DNA of 20,747 nucleotides from an uncultured Polyangiaceae bacterium. Lineage in GTDB: Bacteria; Myxococcota_A; Polyangia; Polyangiales; Houyiibacteriaceae. A program made the translations under genes and the position numbers. Position 1 is the stretch's first letter. Every line of letters begins with the position of its first letter. The stretch lies in assembly GCA_947258625.1 (NCBI GenBank), contig CAMYJN010000001.1, positions 1 through 20,747 on the forward strand. The letters run 5' to 3'. A model generated the notes under the pieces. That model worked only from the letters and a program-made list of their open reading frames with translations. It did not search any database and was not told the origin of the DNA. Shown here one piece after another: positions 8,165 to 15,172 of the stretch.

Positions 8165-8658
8165 TTCAGACCTCCCAGTAACGCTCCCGGATCGATGAGA
8201 ATGACCATCTGATCACCATTACTCGACGACTCCGATGGAATGCGGGCAACTCCGACGACGTATTCGGAGAGGTCAGCGCTCATGGCACTGGCGTACTCGA
8301 TTTGATCAGGCTGCAATTGAGACACCTGGACGACGCGATCCACCGCGACCCCGATGAGCTCGTCACCGACGTCGACCAGAATGACCCGTCCAAGGGGCTG
8401 CCGATCGAGCACCTCGAGTTTCAATAGCGTGGGCAAGTCGACCAGCGTGATGATTTCGCCTCTCACCGCGATGACTCCGAGAAAGTGCTCAGCCGAACGG
8501 GGAACCTCGGTCAAGGGCGGCGGCATGAGAATCTCTCGGACCGCGGACAATGGAAAGCCGTAGGTCTCGCTCCCCGCCGACACCGCGACTACCGGGATCG
8601 TCGCGTCGTCACTGCCTGGATCGGGAACCAGAGTGGCCCTTTGCGCACCAGCGGTCAT
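8161..8658 (-). CDS. cheW: CheW-like coupling protein (first copy)
   Basis: Canonical CheW adaptor of 165 residues: SAGSETYGFPLSAVREIL, TEVPRSAEHFLGVIAVRGE, ITLVDLPTLLKLE, VDVGDELIGVAVDRVVQVSQ. These are the beta-barrel SH3-like segments used to bind the CheA P5 domain and receptor tips. It lies directly after cheA with a 4-nt ATGA overlap, the usual cheA-cheW pairing, and is the better match to a standard CheW of the two copies. The N-terminal 20 residues are low in conservation. A short insertion (SESSSNGDQM) lies near the C-terminus. Confidence 0.94.
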   Translation of the reverse strand: MTAGAQRATLVPDPGSDDATIPVVAVSAGSETYGFPLSAVREILMPPPLTEVPRSAEHFLGVIAVRGEIITLVDLPTLLKLEVLDRQPLGRVILVDVGDELIGVAVDRVVQVSQLQPDQIEYASAMSADLSEYVVGVARIPSESSSNGDQMVILIDPGALLGGLK

Positions 8659-10727
8659 GCGCGAGCCTCCACGGATGGGAGGGCCCCGCCACCATCGAAG
8701 TATTCGGAGAAGAGCGCCGGCGCGTCGAGCACCAGCGCTAGCTTCTGGTTCCCCAAGTCCGCGGCTCCCGCGAAGCCGAGAACGGAAGACAAGGTTGGGC
8801 CAAGCGCCTTGATGATCACGTCTTCCTGGCCCACCAGCTCGTCGACGACGAACCCAAGCTCTCGATTGCCCATCTCGCAGACGATCACGAATCGGCTCGC
8901 GTGCTGCTTCGCCCCTCGGAGACCAAACAACGGTGCGAGATCGCAGATCGGGAGCGTCTCGCCGCGCATGGTGAGCACTTTTCGGCCTTGGATCGTGCGA
9001 ACGTCTTGCGGCGCAAAGGGGATGGCTTCGCGAACGGCACTAATCGGCAGCGCAAAGAGTCGCGCGCCTATCTTGATGATGAGGGCGCGGATGATGGCCA
9101 GCGTAATCGGAAGCGTCACCGTGATCTTGGTGCCAATGCCCTGTTCGCTCGCGATCGAAACCACTCCACCCATGCGAAGGATGTTGGTCTTCACCACGTC
9201 CATACCTACGCCACGGCCTGACAGATCGGTCACTTCCGCGTTCGTACTCAAACCGGGAAGGAAAACCAGGTTCAACATGTCCTGGCGAGTGAGCTCCTGG
9301 CCGGCCTCCGCAGTTAGCAAGCCGCGCGACACCGCCTTCTCGCGTAGCTTGTGCGCGTTCATGCCGCCACCATCGTCCTCGACCTCGATGACGACGTTTC
9401 TGCCCTTGTGGTATGCGTTGAGAGCAAGCGTGCCCTCCGCCGGCTTAGCAAGTCGCATTCGTGTCTCGACCGATTCGATGCCGTGGTCGATGGCATTGCG
9501 AACCAGATGCATCAGCGGGTCGGCCAGCTCCTCGACGATGAGCTTGTCCATCTCCGTGTTCGCGCCGGTAACGACGAGTCGAACTTGCTTGTCGTGCTCT
9601 CTTGCGGCTTGCCGCACGATGCGGCCGAACTTGCTGAATACCTGCCCCAACGGGACCATCCGAACATCGAGGATCCTCGTGCGCAGCTCGGATAGCTGGC
9701 GTTCAAAGCCGCGGCCGAGGCGATCGAGCTCCCGAAGCGATTGCCTGTACTTGGGGTCACCGTCAAGACCGGCGACCGCGCGGCCTACGGCGCTGCGCAC
9801 CAAGGATAGCTCGCCTACGACGTTCATCAGGTCGTCCAACTTGCGGATGTCTACACGAACAGAGTTCGCCACCGACCGAAGCGAGGCCTGGCCCGTTTCG
9901 TCCTCGGGCTGAGGCAGTAGGCTTTGAGAGCCGGGGGGGATTGAGGTGAGATTCGGAGGAACCGTCGGTAGATGCTTTTGCTCTTCGATCGCCTCTACCG
10001 TTCCGTAGCGCCCCTCGAAATGTGCCTTGAGCTCCGCCTCCGGAACCCGGCTGGCAAGGAGCACGACCAGCTCGATCGACTCGTCGTTTCCGCCTTCCAG
10101 GCTTGGCAAGTAGGTGATGATCTCGGCGTCGTCGTGCACGACGTCGCGCAGGTCCTCGATCGAGTCATCGATCGCTGTCAGTTCGAACGTCGCACGAAGG
10201 CGATAGAGCTGCATACCCTCGCGGATGCACGCCCGAAGACGATGTTCTTCGTATTCCGTGAGGACGGAGAGGACCGCAGACCCGATGGCGTACTGATTCA
10301 GAGGATCGCCTTCCTCCACCGGCGGCTGAGTGCCAATCGAACGGACGGCTGCCACGTAAGCGTCTACTCCGGGGGCTTCTTCGGGCGCCTGAGGGTCATC
10401 GAGTGCCAAGAGCCGCTGAAACCGCTCGACCGAATCGAAGAGCACGTCGAGCAATGGGTCGCCGATGTCGGTTCGGCCGAGACGCAAGTCCTCTAGCAAG
10501 TCCTCGAGCGCATGGGCGATCGTGCCCACGTGCTTGTACCCAAACATCCCGGCGATGCCCTTGAGAGTATGAACGCTCCGGAAAATCTCGTTGATCAGTG
10601 ATGAATCGGGACGTTCAGCGCGCTGATGGGCCTCGTCGAGCAGCAAGAGGTCGCGTGACAATGCCTCGACCAGCTCTTGGGCCTCGGCCAAGAACTCCTG
10701 CTGCACGTTGTCGCGCGGATCACTCAC
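8655..10727 (-). CDS. cheA: Chemotaxis histidine kinase CheA
   Basis: Soluble histidine kinase that phosphorylates CheY and CheB in response to receptors. The 690 residues carry all working parts. The P1 phosphotransfer domain has phosphoacceptor His53 (RSVHTLKGIAGMFG). A P2-like middle segment (about 155-250) has alternating beta/alpha stretches such as LYRLRATFELTAIDDS and SIELVVLLASR. P3 dimerisation begins near VDIRKLDDLMNVVGEL. The P4 ATPase has an N-box HLVRNAIDHG (about 405-415), G1 EVEDDGGGMN (about 450), LPGLSTNAEVTDLSGRGVGM (about 490-510) and intact G2. The P5 CheW-like domain runs from about 545 to the end. There is no fused receiver, unlike FrzE-type kinases. The GTG start overlaps the cheY stop by 4 nt. 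Kinase activity is expected. Confidence 0.97.
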   Translation of the reverse strand: MSDPRDNVQQEFLAEAQELVEALSRDLLLLDEAHQRAERPDSSLINEIFRSVHTLKGIAGMFGYKHVGTIAHALEDLLEDLRLGRTDIGDPLLDVLFDSVERFQRLLALDDPQAPEEAPGVDAYVAAVRSIGTQPPVEEGDPLNQYAIGSAVLSVLTEYEEHRLRACIREGMQLYRLRATFELTAIDDSIEDLRDVVHDDAEIITYLPSLEGGNDESIELVVLLASRVPEAELKAHFEGRYGTVEAIEEQKHLPTVPPNLTSIPPGSQSLLPQPEDETGQASLRSVANSVRVDIRKLDDLMNVVGELSLVRSAVGRAVAGLDGDPKYRQSLRELDRLGRGFERQLSELRTRILDVRMVPLGQVFSKFGRIVRQAAREHDKQVRLVVTGANTEMDKLIVEELADPLMHLVRNAIDHGIESVETRMRLAKPAEGTLALNAYHKGRNVVIEVEDDGGGMNAHKLREKAVSRGLLTAEAGQELTRQDMLNLVFLPGLSTNAEVTDLSGRGVGMDVVKTNILRMGGVVSIASEQGIGTKITVTLPITLAIIRALIIKIGARLFALPISAVREAIPFAPQDVRTIQGRKVLTMRGETLPICDLAPLFGLRGAKQHASRFVIVCEMGNRELGFVVDELVGQEDVIIKALGPTLSSVLGFAGAADLGNQKLALVLDAPALFSEYFDGGGALPSVEARA

Positions 10728-11113
10728 CCCGACACCTCTCCGTTTCGATCGGCCAAGCCTCGAATCAGCTTTCGAAGGTCGTCGACCCCGAACGGTTTCG
10801 CGAGGAAGGCGTCCGCGCCGAGCTTGGCGCCCCGCTTGGCATCCAGACCATCGGCGCGCGTGCTGATCAAGATCTTGGTAGCCCCCTGCTGCCTGGGGCT
10901 CTTCTTCATGAAGGCGAGCAGCTCGAGCCCATTGATATCGGGCATGTTGACGTCGACGATGACCACGTCGAACGCGTTCGAGGCAAGCAGTTGGAGAGCT
11001 TCGAAGCCGGTTTCGGCCTCTTGCACTCGCGCGAAATCAGCGTCCTCCAGAGCAGCGCGGACGAATGCGCGCACGGCGCTGCTGTCATCGACGATGAGTG
11101 TGTGAAATGCCAC
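10724..11113 (-). CDS. cheY: Single-domain response regulator CheY (first gene of the chemosensory operon)
   Basis: Receiver domain of 129 residues with Asp9-Asp10, phosphoacceptor Asp54 (IVDVNMPDINGLEL), Ser84 (ILISTR) and Lys106 (LAKPFG). It is probably the diffusible output of the adjacent CheA. The GTG at 11113 gives MAFHTLIVDDSSAVR, the usual short CheY N-terminus. A TTG 11 codons upstream is open but adds sequence unlike CheY, so the GTG is preferred; GGGGG lies 6 nt upstream of it. The stop overlaps the cheA start by 4 nt. A gap of 50 nt separates this gene from the DUF971 gene upstream. The operon may therefore continue from recO, or have its own promoter; no convincing promoter was seen in that gap. 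The target is unknown, since no flagellar switch genes are present. Confidence 0.93.
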   Translation of the reverse strand: MAFHTLIVDDSSAVRAFVRAALEDADFARVQEAETGFEALQLLASNAFDVVIVDVNMPDINGLELLAFMKKSPRQQGATKILISTRADGLDAKRGAKLGADAFLAKPFGVDDLRKLIRGLADRNGEVSG

Positions 11114-11163
11114 CCGAAACCCCCACGGACAGGATAACAGAGACAAACAAGGGGGGACCCGCC

Positions 11164-11505
11164 CTATTCGCGCCGGAACGAGCGGGATTTGGGCTCATCT
11201 GCCGCGCAGGATGAACAGGCGCACAGGCTTCGTAGGAAGCGATGGCTGTAGATCCCCGTCTGGTGACCGTCGCGCCAGACGAGTCTCACCGCGTAATTTC
11301 CCACGGATTGGATGTCACTCAACTCTAGGTCGCCGCCTTCCACGAACCGAATCGGACCTTCATGACCTTGGCAGTGCGCACAGGGACAGAAGCCGCGCAA
11401 GAGCTCGTGCGGGTAGACACTCCGGTGCCCGTCGGCCCAGTCGATTTCCATGACTCGAGCGCCACGCGGCGCACGCAACTCGATCGGCTCCAATGCTGCG
11501 CTCAC
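11164..11505 (-). CDS. DUF971 family protein (GBBH-like N-terminal fold), cysteine-rich
   Basis: A small cytoplasmic protein of 113 residues matching the DUF971 pattern, the fold at the N-terminus of gamma-butyrobetaine hydroxylase. Visible marks are MEIDWADGHRSVYPHELLRGFCPC, read as a Trp-Asp-Gly strand followed by YPHELLR, then a Cys-rich turn CPCAHCQG, the VGNYAVRLVWRDGHQTGIYS segment, and a C-terminal CACSSC. The paired Cys clusters suggest metal, probably zinc, or Fe-S binding. Stand-alone DUF971 proteins have been linked to Fe-S or other metal metabolism only by gene neighbourhood, so no function is assigned. The GTG start overlaps the recO stop by 4 nt (GTGA), so the two are translated together. 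Confidence 0.85.
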   Translation of the reverse strand: MSAALEPIELRAPRGARVMEIDWADGHRSVYPHELLRGFCPCAHCQGHEGPIRFVEGGDLELSDIQSVGNYAVRLVWRDGHQTGIYSHRFLRSLCACSSCAADEPKSRSFRRE

Positions 11506-12260
11506 GAGAGGCGCCCTTCCCAGCTATTCCAGGCTGCCGCGGTGCGCTCTCGAACCGTGACCGTTGCATGGTTTGCGTCGAGCTGTGCGAGCGCGTCGCG
11601 GATCTCTTGGCGCTCGCGCGCGGGCCAGGGCTGTTCAGCAAACTCCGAAGTCGCCTGAACAACAACCCAGCGGCGAAGCGATGCCGCTGACAGAACCAGC
11701 CGCCCGCCACCGCAGGCTCGACACACGATTCCCCCCCGCACAGCGTCAAACATCGCCGAACGCCCTGCGGCCGGCGCCTTGCCGCACACGACGCAGCGAC
11801 CGAGCGTGGGCGCAAAGCCCAGGACCGCAAGCGTTCGAATCTGGAGCGAAAGCAAGGCTTCCTCCGGGGGCGCGCTATCATTGAGCGCCGTCAGCAAGCG
11901 CACTGTCGTGTCGAAGACCGCGGGCTCGGGCTCGTGGTCCGGAACGCGCTCGCGAATGACCGCTAGGGCTGCACCGGCGGCCCCGATTGCTTCGAGGTTT
12001 CGAAGGATGCCGTGGAACGAGCGGTCGACCGACACACGCTCGAGATGCGCGAGCTCACCGCGGCCCGGGCGGAAATGCGCGTTCATCAAGACGTAGGGCT
12101 GCAGGGCCCCGCCGAATCGGCGCTGACTCTTTCGCGCGCCCCGAGCAAGCGCGGAAAGCTTGCCGTAGTCCTCGGTTAAGAGCGTGACGATTCGGTCAGA
12201 GTCGCGATAGTCGACGGACCGCAATAGGAGCGCTCGGCTTTGGCGGCTTCGACTCGGCAC
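11502..12260 (-). CDS. recO: DNA repair protein RecO
   Basis: RecF-pathway mediator that binds single-stranded DNA and RecR and helps load RecA in gap repair. The 252 residues are the family's usual length. The N-terminal OB fold begins with SRALLLRSVDYRDSD followed by RIVTLLTEDYGKLSALARGARKS. Near residues 155-190, CVVCGKAPAAG and GGIVCRACGGG give the four-cysteine zinc site. A helical C-terminus follows. The GTG at 12260 is needed to include the first strand (RALLLRS), so the gene truly overlaps the end of the upstream HTH gene by 85 nt in another frame. It is followed by the DUF971 gene with a 4-nt overlap. Confidence 0.93.
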   Translation of the reverse strand: MPSRSRQSRALLLRSVDYRDSDRIVTLLTEDYGKLSALARGARKSQRRFGGALQPYVLMNAHFRPGRGELAHLERVSVDRSFHGILRNLEAIGAAGAALAVIRERVPDHEPEPAVFDTTVRLLTALNDSAPPEEALLSLQIRTLAVLGFAPTLGRCVVCGKAPAAGRSAMFDAVRGGIVCRACGGGRLVLSAASLRRWVVVQATSEFAEQPWPARERQEIRDALAQLDANHATVTVRERTAAAWNSWEGRLS

Positions 12261-12667
12261 GGCAGTGCGGAGGATAGCTCAATCGGATCGTCCTGTGCAG
12301 GCGCGCGCCGAACGAGCGAAAACGTGGCCACGATGATTGCAAAAAGTGCGAAGGTGGTGATCGCCAGCACCAAGGCCCCGTATCTGCGGCGACTGTGCAC
12401 CGTGGCCAGCGGCGCAGGAGGCAAGGCTCGAGGGCGCTCCGAGTCGAATCGAGCAAGGACCTCGTCCGCGTCGATGTCGACCGCGGTAGCGTAGGCTTTG
12501 ATGAAGCCACGAACGAACACGCCGCTAGGTAGATCTTCGAAGCGATCTTCTTCGAGCGACTCGAGCGTTCTGCGCGGTATGCGTGTGGTGCTCGCAACCT
12601 CTTCGATCGACAGATGGCGCGTCTCGCGCTCCGTCTTCAACCAGTAGCCGATCGAATCCGCCCTCAT
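12176..12667 (-). CDS. RodZ-like membrane protein with cytoplasmic helix-turn-helix
   Basis: A protein of 163 residues with an N-terminal RodZ/XRE-type helix-turn-helix (IGYWLKTERETRHLSIEEVA, STTRIPRRTLESLEEDRFED, then GVFVRGFIKAYA), a basic Pro-rich linker, one membrane helix at about 97-119 (YGALVLAITTFALFAIIVAT) and a short outer tail of about 40 residues with two Cys. RodZ anchors the MreB cytoskeleton to the membrane and helps set cell shape. Full RodZ proteins have a larger C-terminal DUF4115 domain, missing here, so this is a short RodZ-like form. The ATG at 12667 has GAGGA 6 nt upstream and overlaps the TPR gene stop by 4 nt (ATGA). A GTG 9 codons earlier is open but not needed. The last 85 nt overlap recO. 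The function could be cell shape or pilus-related; this is inference. Confidence 0.82.
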   Translation of the reverse strand: MRADSIGYWLKTERETRHLSIEEVASTTRIPRRTLESLEEDRFEDLPSGVFVRGFIKAYATAVDIDADEVLARFDSERPRALPPAPLATVHSRRRYGALVLAITTFALFAIIVATFSLVRRAPAQDDPIELSSALPCRVEAAKAERSYCGPSTIATLTESSRS

Positions 12668-13452
12668 CGTGAGTCCTCGAGTAGGGTTTGACACATTCGT
12701 CCGTCGTTCGAGTACGGGTCTAGCTCCACGCAGCGCTCCAAGTCGGCGACGGCGTCTCGACGATGACCCAAGCGCGCGCGAACCTCACCGCGCAGCCGCC
12801 AGGCTCCTTGGAGCTCCACGCTGTTCGAACAAGACGGATCCGCTTCGAGTGCGCCCACGAGCGCGCGCTCGGCGTCTTTCAATTGCTGCAGATGCCAGAA
12901 CGCTCGCGCCATCGTGTAGTACCCGACGCAAAATCGTGGCTGTATGCGGACCGCCTCCATCGTCGAGGTCACCGTCTCTTGATATTCCGCCAGGTGAAAT
13001 TGTGCCAGCCCTAGATTGCCCCAGGCGAGATGTGGAGCTGCGTTCAGCTCGTCACTTGCGGACTCCCGGAGCACGACGACGGCCTCGTCGTAGCGGCCCA
13101 GCTCGATCAGGCACAGCCCGTAGATGTTGCGAGCCTCGGCAAGCGTGGAGCCGGCGCTCTGCTTTTCGAGAAGCTTGATCGCCGTGGCCAAGTGCGGCTC
13201 CGCATTTTGGTAGGTCCGGCGCTCCATCTGGATGAAGCCGAGAAGCAGGTGGGCCTCGGCATTTTCGGGGTCGAGCTCGAGCGCCTTGCGCAGATGCTCA
13301 ATCGCGCCCGCGGTCTGCCCCTCGTCGCGAAGGCTGGCTGCGAGCTGAAATTCGCGATACGAGCGCTCACCGTCGGGGGTGCCCGCCGCCGACGTCGTGA
13401 CACAGCCGATGGCTAGGCAGGCCAGCCAAACGAATCCCCAAGTACGCACCAC
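12664..13452 (-). CDS. TPR lipoprotein, PilF/PilW/Tgl-like
   Basis: An exported lipoprotein of 262 residues with signal peptide MVRTWGFVWLACLAIGC and Cys17 as the lipidated residue. Tandem tetratricopeptide repeats follow, for example AIEHLRKALELDPENAEAHL, LLGFIQMERRTYQNAEPHLA, IYGLCLIELGRYDEAVVVLR, GLAQFHLAEYQETVTSTMEA and ARAFWHLQQLKDAERALVGA. Length and layout match pilotins of the type IV pilus secretin: PilF in Pseudomonas and Tgl in Myxococcus xanthus, which assemble the PilQ ring in the outer membrane. Other TPR lipoproteins share this layout, so Tgl identity is likely but unproven, and no pil gene is in the window. There are two adjacent GTG codons (13452 and 13449); no ribosome site precedes them. 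It is coupled to the HTH gene by a 4-nt overlap. Confidence 0.8.
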   Translation of the reverse strand: MVRTWGFVWLACLAIGCVTTSAAGTPDGERSYREFQLAASLRDEGQTAGAIEHLRKALELDPENAEAHLLLGFIQMERRTYQNAEPHLATAIKLLEKQSAGSTLAEARNIYGLCLIELGRYDEAVVVLRESASDELNAAPHLAWGNLGLAQFHLAEYQETVTSTMEAVRIQPRFCVGYYTMARAFWHLQQLKDAERALVGALEADPSCSNSVELQGAWRLRGEVRARLGHRRDAVADLERCVELDPYSNDGRMCQTLLEDSR

Positions 13453-13458
13453 CAGGTG

Positions 13459-13487
13459 GGTCTACTGAGTGCTTGGTGCTCGGTCAA
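13459..13487 (-). promoter_or_regulatory. Possible sigma-70-type promoter for the TPR-HTH-recO-DUF971 set
   Basis: On the minus strand TTGACC (13487-13482, five of six consensus bases) is followed after 17 nt by TAGACC (13464-13459, only three of six). Transcription would begin at about the first base of the GTG of the TPR gene, giving a leaderless mRNA, which agrees with the absence of a ribosome site there. The weak -10 makes this tentative. Confidence 0.25.
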
Positions 13488-13501
13488 GAAGGGGTGTCGG
13501 A

Positions 13502-14155
13502 TTACCGACAGCTCAGGCCATGCCGAACATCGTCCTTTAGGGCGAGCAGAGCGTGAAGCTGGCGAAGCGCAGACGGGTTGCCAATGGTGATCGTTTGATC
13601 ACCCACCGAGAGATAGCCGCGATCGCGCAGCTGAGCGATCACGGCTTTGACCTGATCGAGAGCCAGTGCAGTTCGAGTGGATAATTCGAGTGGCGAGAGC
13701 TCAAGCAGCCCGTCGTCGGCATCGTCGACCGCTCGGAGAAGCGTGTTCAGCACGCGGATCGCGGGATCTGGAAGCAGGAAGTTTTCGAGCTGCTCCTCGG
13801 TCCGCTGTAGGCGACGCACGAGCTGCTGCATGACACGCTCGCCGAGCTCCGGGCTGCGCCGCACCAGTGCCCGAAACGTGTCACTCTCGATAACAAGGGC
13901 GCTCGTCGTTTCGATGGCCTGCGCGGTGGCGGTGCGATGCGCCCCCGGCAGCAGGGCTTCTTCGCCGACCAGCTCCTCTGCCCCATACAGGCCAATATTG
14001 CGCTCGACGCCGCGCGCCCGCTTAACCAGCTGTACCCGGCCCTCGCCGATCAAATAGAGCTCGGTGGCCGGCGCTCCCGCGTAGTAGAGCGTCGCCCCCG
14101 CAGGGAAGCGGCGGCGGTATCCTTCTGTTCCTAGGTCTTCGGCCGGTGCAGCCAT
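13502..14155 (-). CDS. Crp/Fnr-family regulator (cyclic-nucleotide-binding-like domain plus winged helix)
   Basis: A 217-residue protein. An N-terminal cNMP-binding-type beta barrel (FPAGATLYYAGAPATELYLI, then GEGRVQLVKRARGVERNIGL, then GAEELVGEEALLPGAHRTATA with EEALL at the phosphate-binding cassette position) is followed by a long dimerisation helix (RALVRRSPELGERVMQQLVR, then RLQRTEEQLENFL). A C-terminal Crp-type helix-turn-helix follows (LSPLELSTRTALALDQVKAV, then IAQLRDRGYLSV). There is no Fnr-type N-terminal Cys cluster, so it is unlikely to be an Fe-S oxygen sensor. The ligand is unknown, and the cassette lacks an obvious RxA cAMP arginine-serine pair, so cAMP binding is uncertain. 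The ATG at 14155 lies 39 nt after the oppF-like stop. Targets cannot be read from the sequence. Confidence 0.87.
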   Translation of the reverse strand: MAAPAEDLGTEGYRRRFPAGATLYYAGAPATELYLIGEGRVQLVKRARGVERNIGLYGAEELVGEEALLPGAHRTATAQAIETTSALVIESDTFRALVRRSPELGERVMQQLVRRLQRTEEQLENFLLPDPAIRVLNTLLRAVDDADDGLLELSPLELSTRTALALDQVKAVIAQLRDRGYLSVGDQTITIGNPSALRQLHALLALKDDVRHGLSCR

Positions 14156-14194
14156 CGGGTCTGGTTACCCCATGAGGCCGAAGGGTCGCAACCG

Positions 14195-15172
14195 CTAATG
14201 CGCGAGGTGGCAGGCGACCTCGTGCCCGGACTCAATCGCCCGAAGCGCTGGAACCTCGCGATCGCAAAGCCCTTTTTGCGCGATCGGACAACGGGGATGA
14301 AACGCACAGCCGCTCGGTGGATCGAGGGGACTCGGCACGTCGCCCTTGAGTAAGAGTCGATGTTGATGGGCGGTCGGGTCGGGCTCGGGCGCCGCGCTGA
14401 GGAGAGCCTGGGTATAGGGATGACGAGGTCGCGCGTAAATCTGTTCTGACGTCGCAAGCTCGACCACGCGCCCGAGGTACATGACCGCGACCCGGCGGCT
14501 CACGTGCTCCACGACGTGCAGATCATGTGCGATGAAGAGGTAACTCAGCCCAAGCTCTTCTTGAAGATCACGGAGCAGGTTAACGATCTGCGCCTGAATG
14601 GAAACGTCCAGGGCGCTGACCGGTTCGTCGGCCACGATGAAGCTCGGCGACACAGCGAGGGCTCGCGCGATGCCGATCCGCTGCCGCTGTCCACCCGAAA
14701 ACTCGTGCGGGTAACGGCGCATGTGCTCGGGTCGCAGGCCCACACGCTCGAGCAGGGCCGCGATGCGCTGCTCTTCCTCGGACGCGGAGCTCACCTTTCC
14801 ATGCACACGCAGTGCCTCGGAGAGCGCCGCGCGTACCGTCATGCGCGGGTTCAGCGAGCTGTACGGATCCTGGAAGATGATCTGCATTTTGCTGCGGAAG
14901 GGCCGCAACGCAGTTTGGGACAGACCGGTGATGTCTTGCCCTTCGAAATAAACGCGGCCGCCGGTGGGGTCCTGGAGTCGCAGGAGCAAACGGCCGAGTG
15001 TGCTCTTGCCACAGCCCGATTCCCCGACCAGGCCCAAAGTTTCGCCCGGCATCACTGCGAGGCTAACGCCGTCGACCGCACGAAGCTCGGCACGACCACG
15101 CCCGATGCCACGCGAAGGGCCGCTAAACGACTTGCGCAAGGACTCAGCGCGAACGATCGGTTGCTCGCTCAC
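14195..15172 (-). CDS. oppF: Oligopeptide/dipeptide ABC transporter ATP-binding protein, OppF/DppF type
   Basis: One of the two ATPases that power peptide import through an Opp/Dpp-type inner-membrane transporter. The 325 residues have Walker A GESGCGKS (50-57), a Q-loop ([14 protein letters not shown]), ABC signature [16 protein letters not shown], Walker [13 protein letters not shown] and the switch His ([11 protein letters not shown]). A C-terminal oligopeptide-binding-type extension carries the Cys pattern CAFHPRCP ... LCDREVP. Overall similarity and the position after an OppD-like gene mark it as the F subunit. The GTG overlaps the oppD stop by 4 nt (GTGA). Permease and substrate-binding genes are absent from the window, so the substrate (peptide, nickel or other) is undetermined. 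Confidence 0.92.
   Translation of the reverse strand: MSEQPIVRAESLRKSFSGPSRGIGRGRAELRAVDGVSLAVMPGETLGLVGESGCGKSTLGRLLLRLQDPTGGRVYFEGQDITGLSQTALRPFRSKMQIIFQDPYSSLNPRMTVRAALSEALRVHGKVSSASEEEQRIAALLERVGLRPEHMRRYPHEFSGGQRQRIGIARALAVSPSFIVADEPVSALDVSIQAQIVNLLRDLQEELGLSYLFIAHDLHVVEHVSRRVAVMYLGRVVELATSEQIYARPRHPYTQALLSAAPEPDPTAHQHRLLLKGDVPSPLDPPSGCAFHPRCPIAQKGLCDREVPALRAIESGHEVACHLAH

Noticed and set aside
8485..9912. Long plus-strand open frame of about 475 codons opposite cheA and cheW
   Set aside because: Ser/Arg-rich low-complexity translation typical of the antisense of a high-GC gene; CheA motifs occupy the other strand.
11114..11163. Possible terminator or promoter between the DUF971 gene and cheY (C-run, G-run, then TTT on the minus strand; TATCCT as a -10)
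   Set aside because: The stem would be five or six C-G pairs with a loop of about 24 nt and only three T, and no -35 sits at the right distance.
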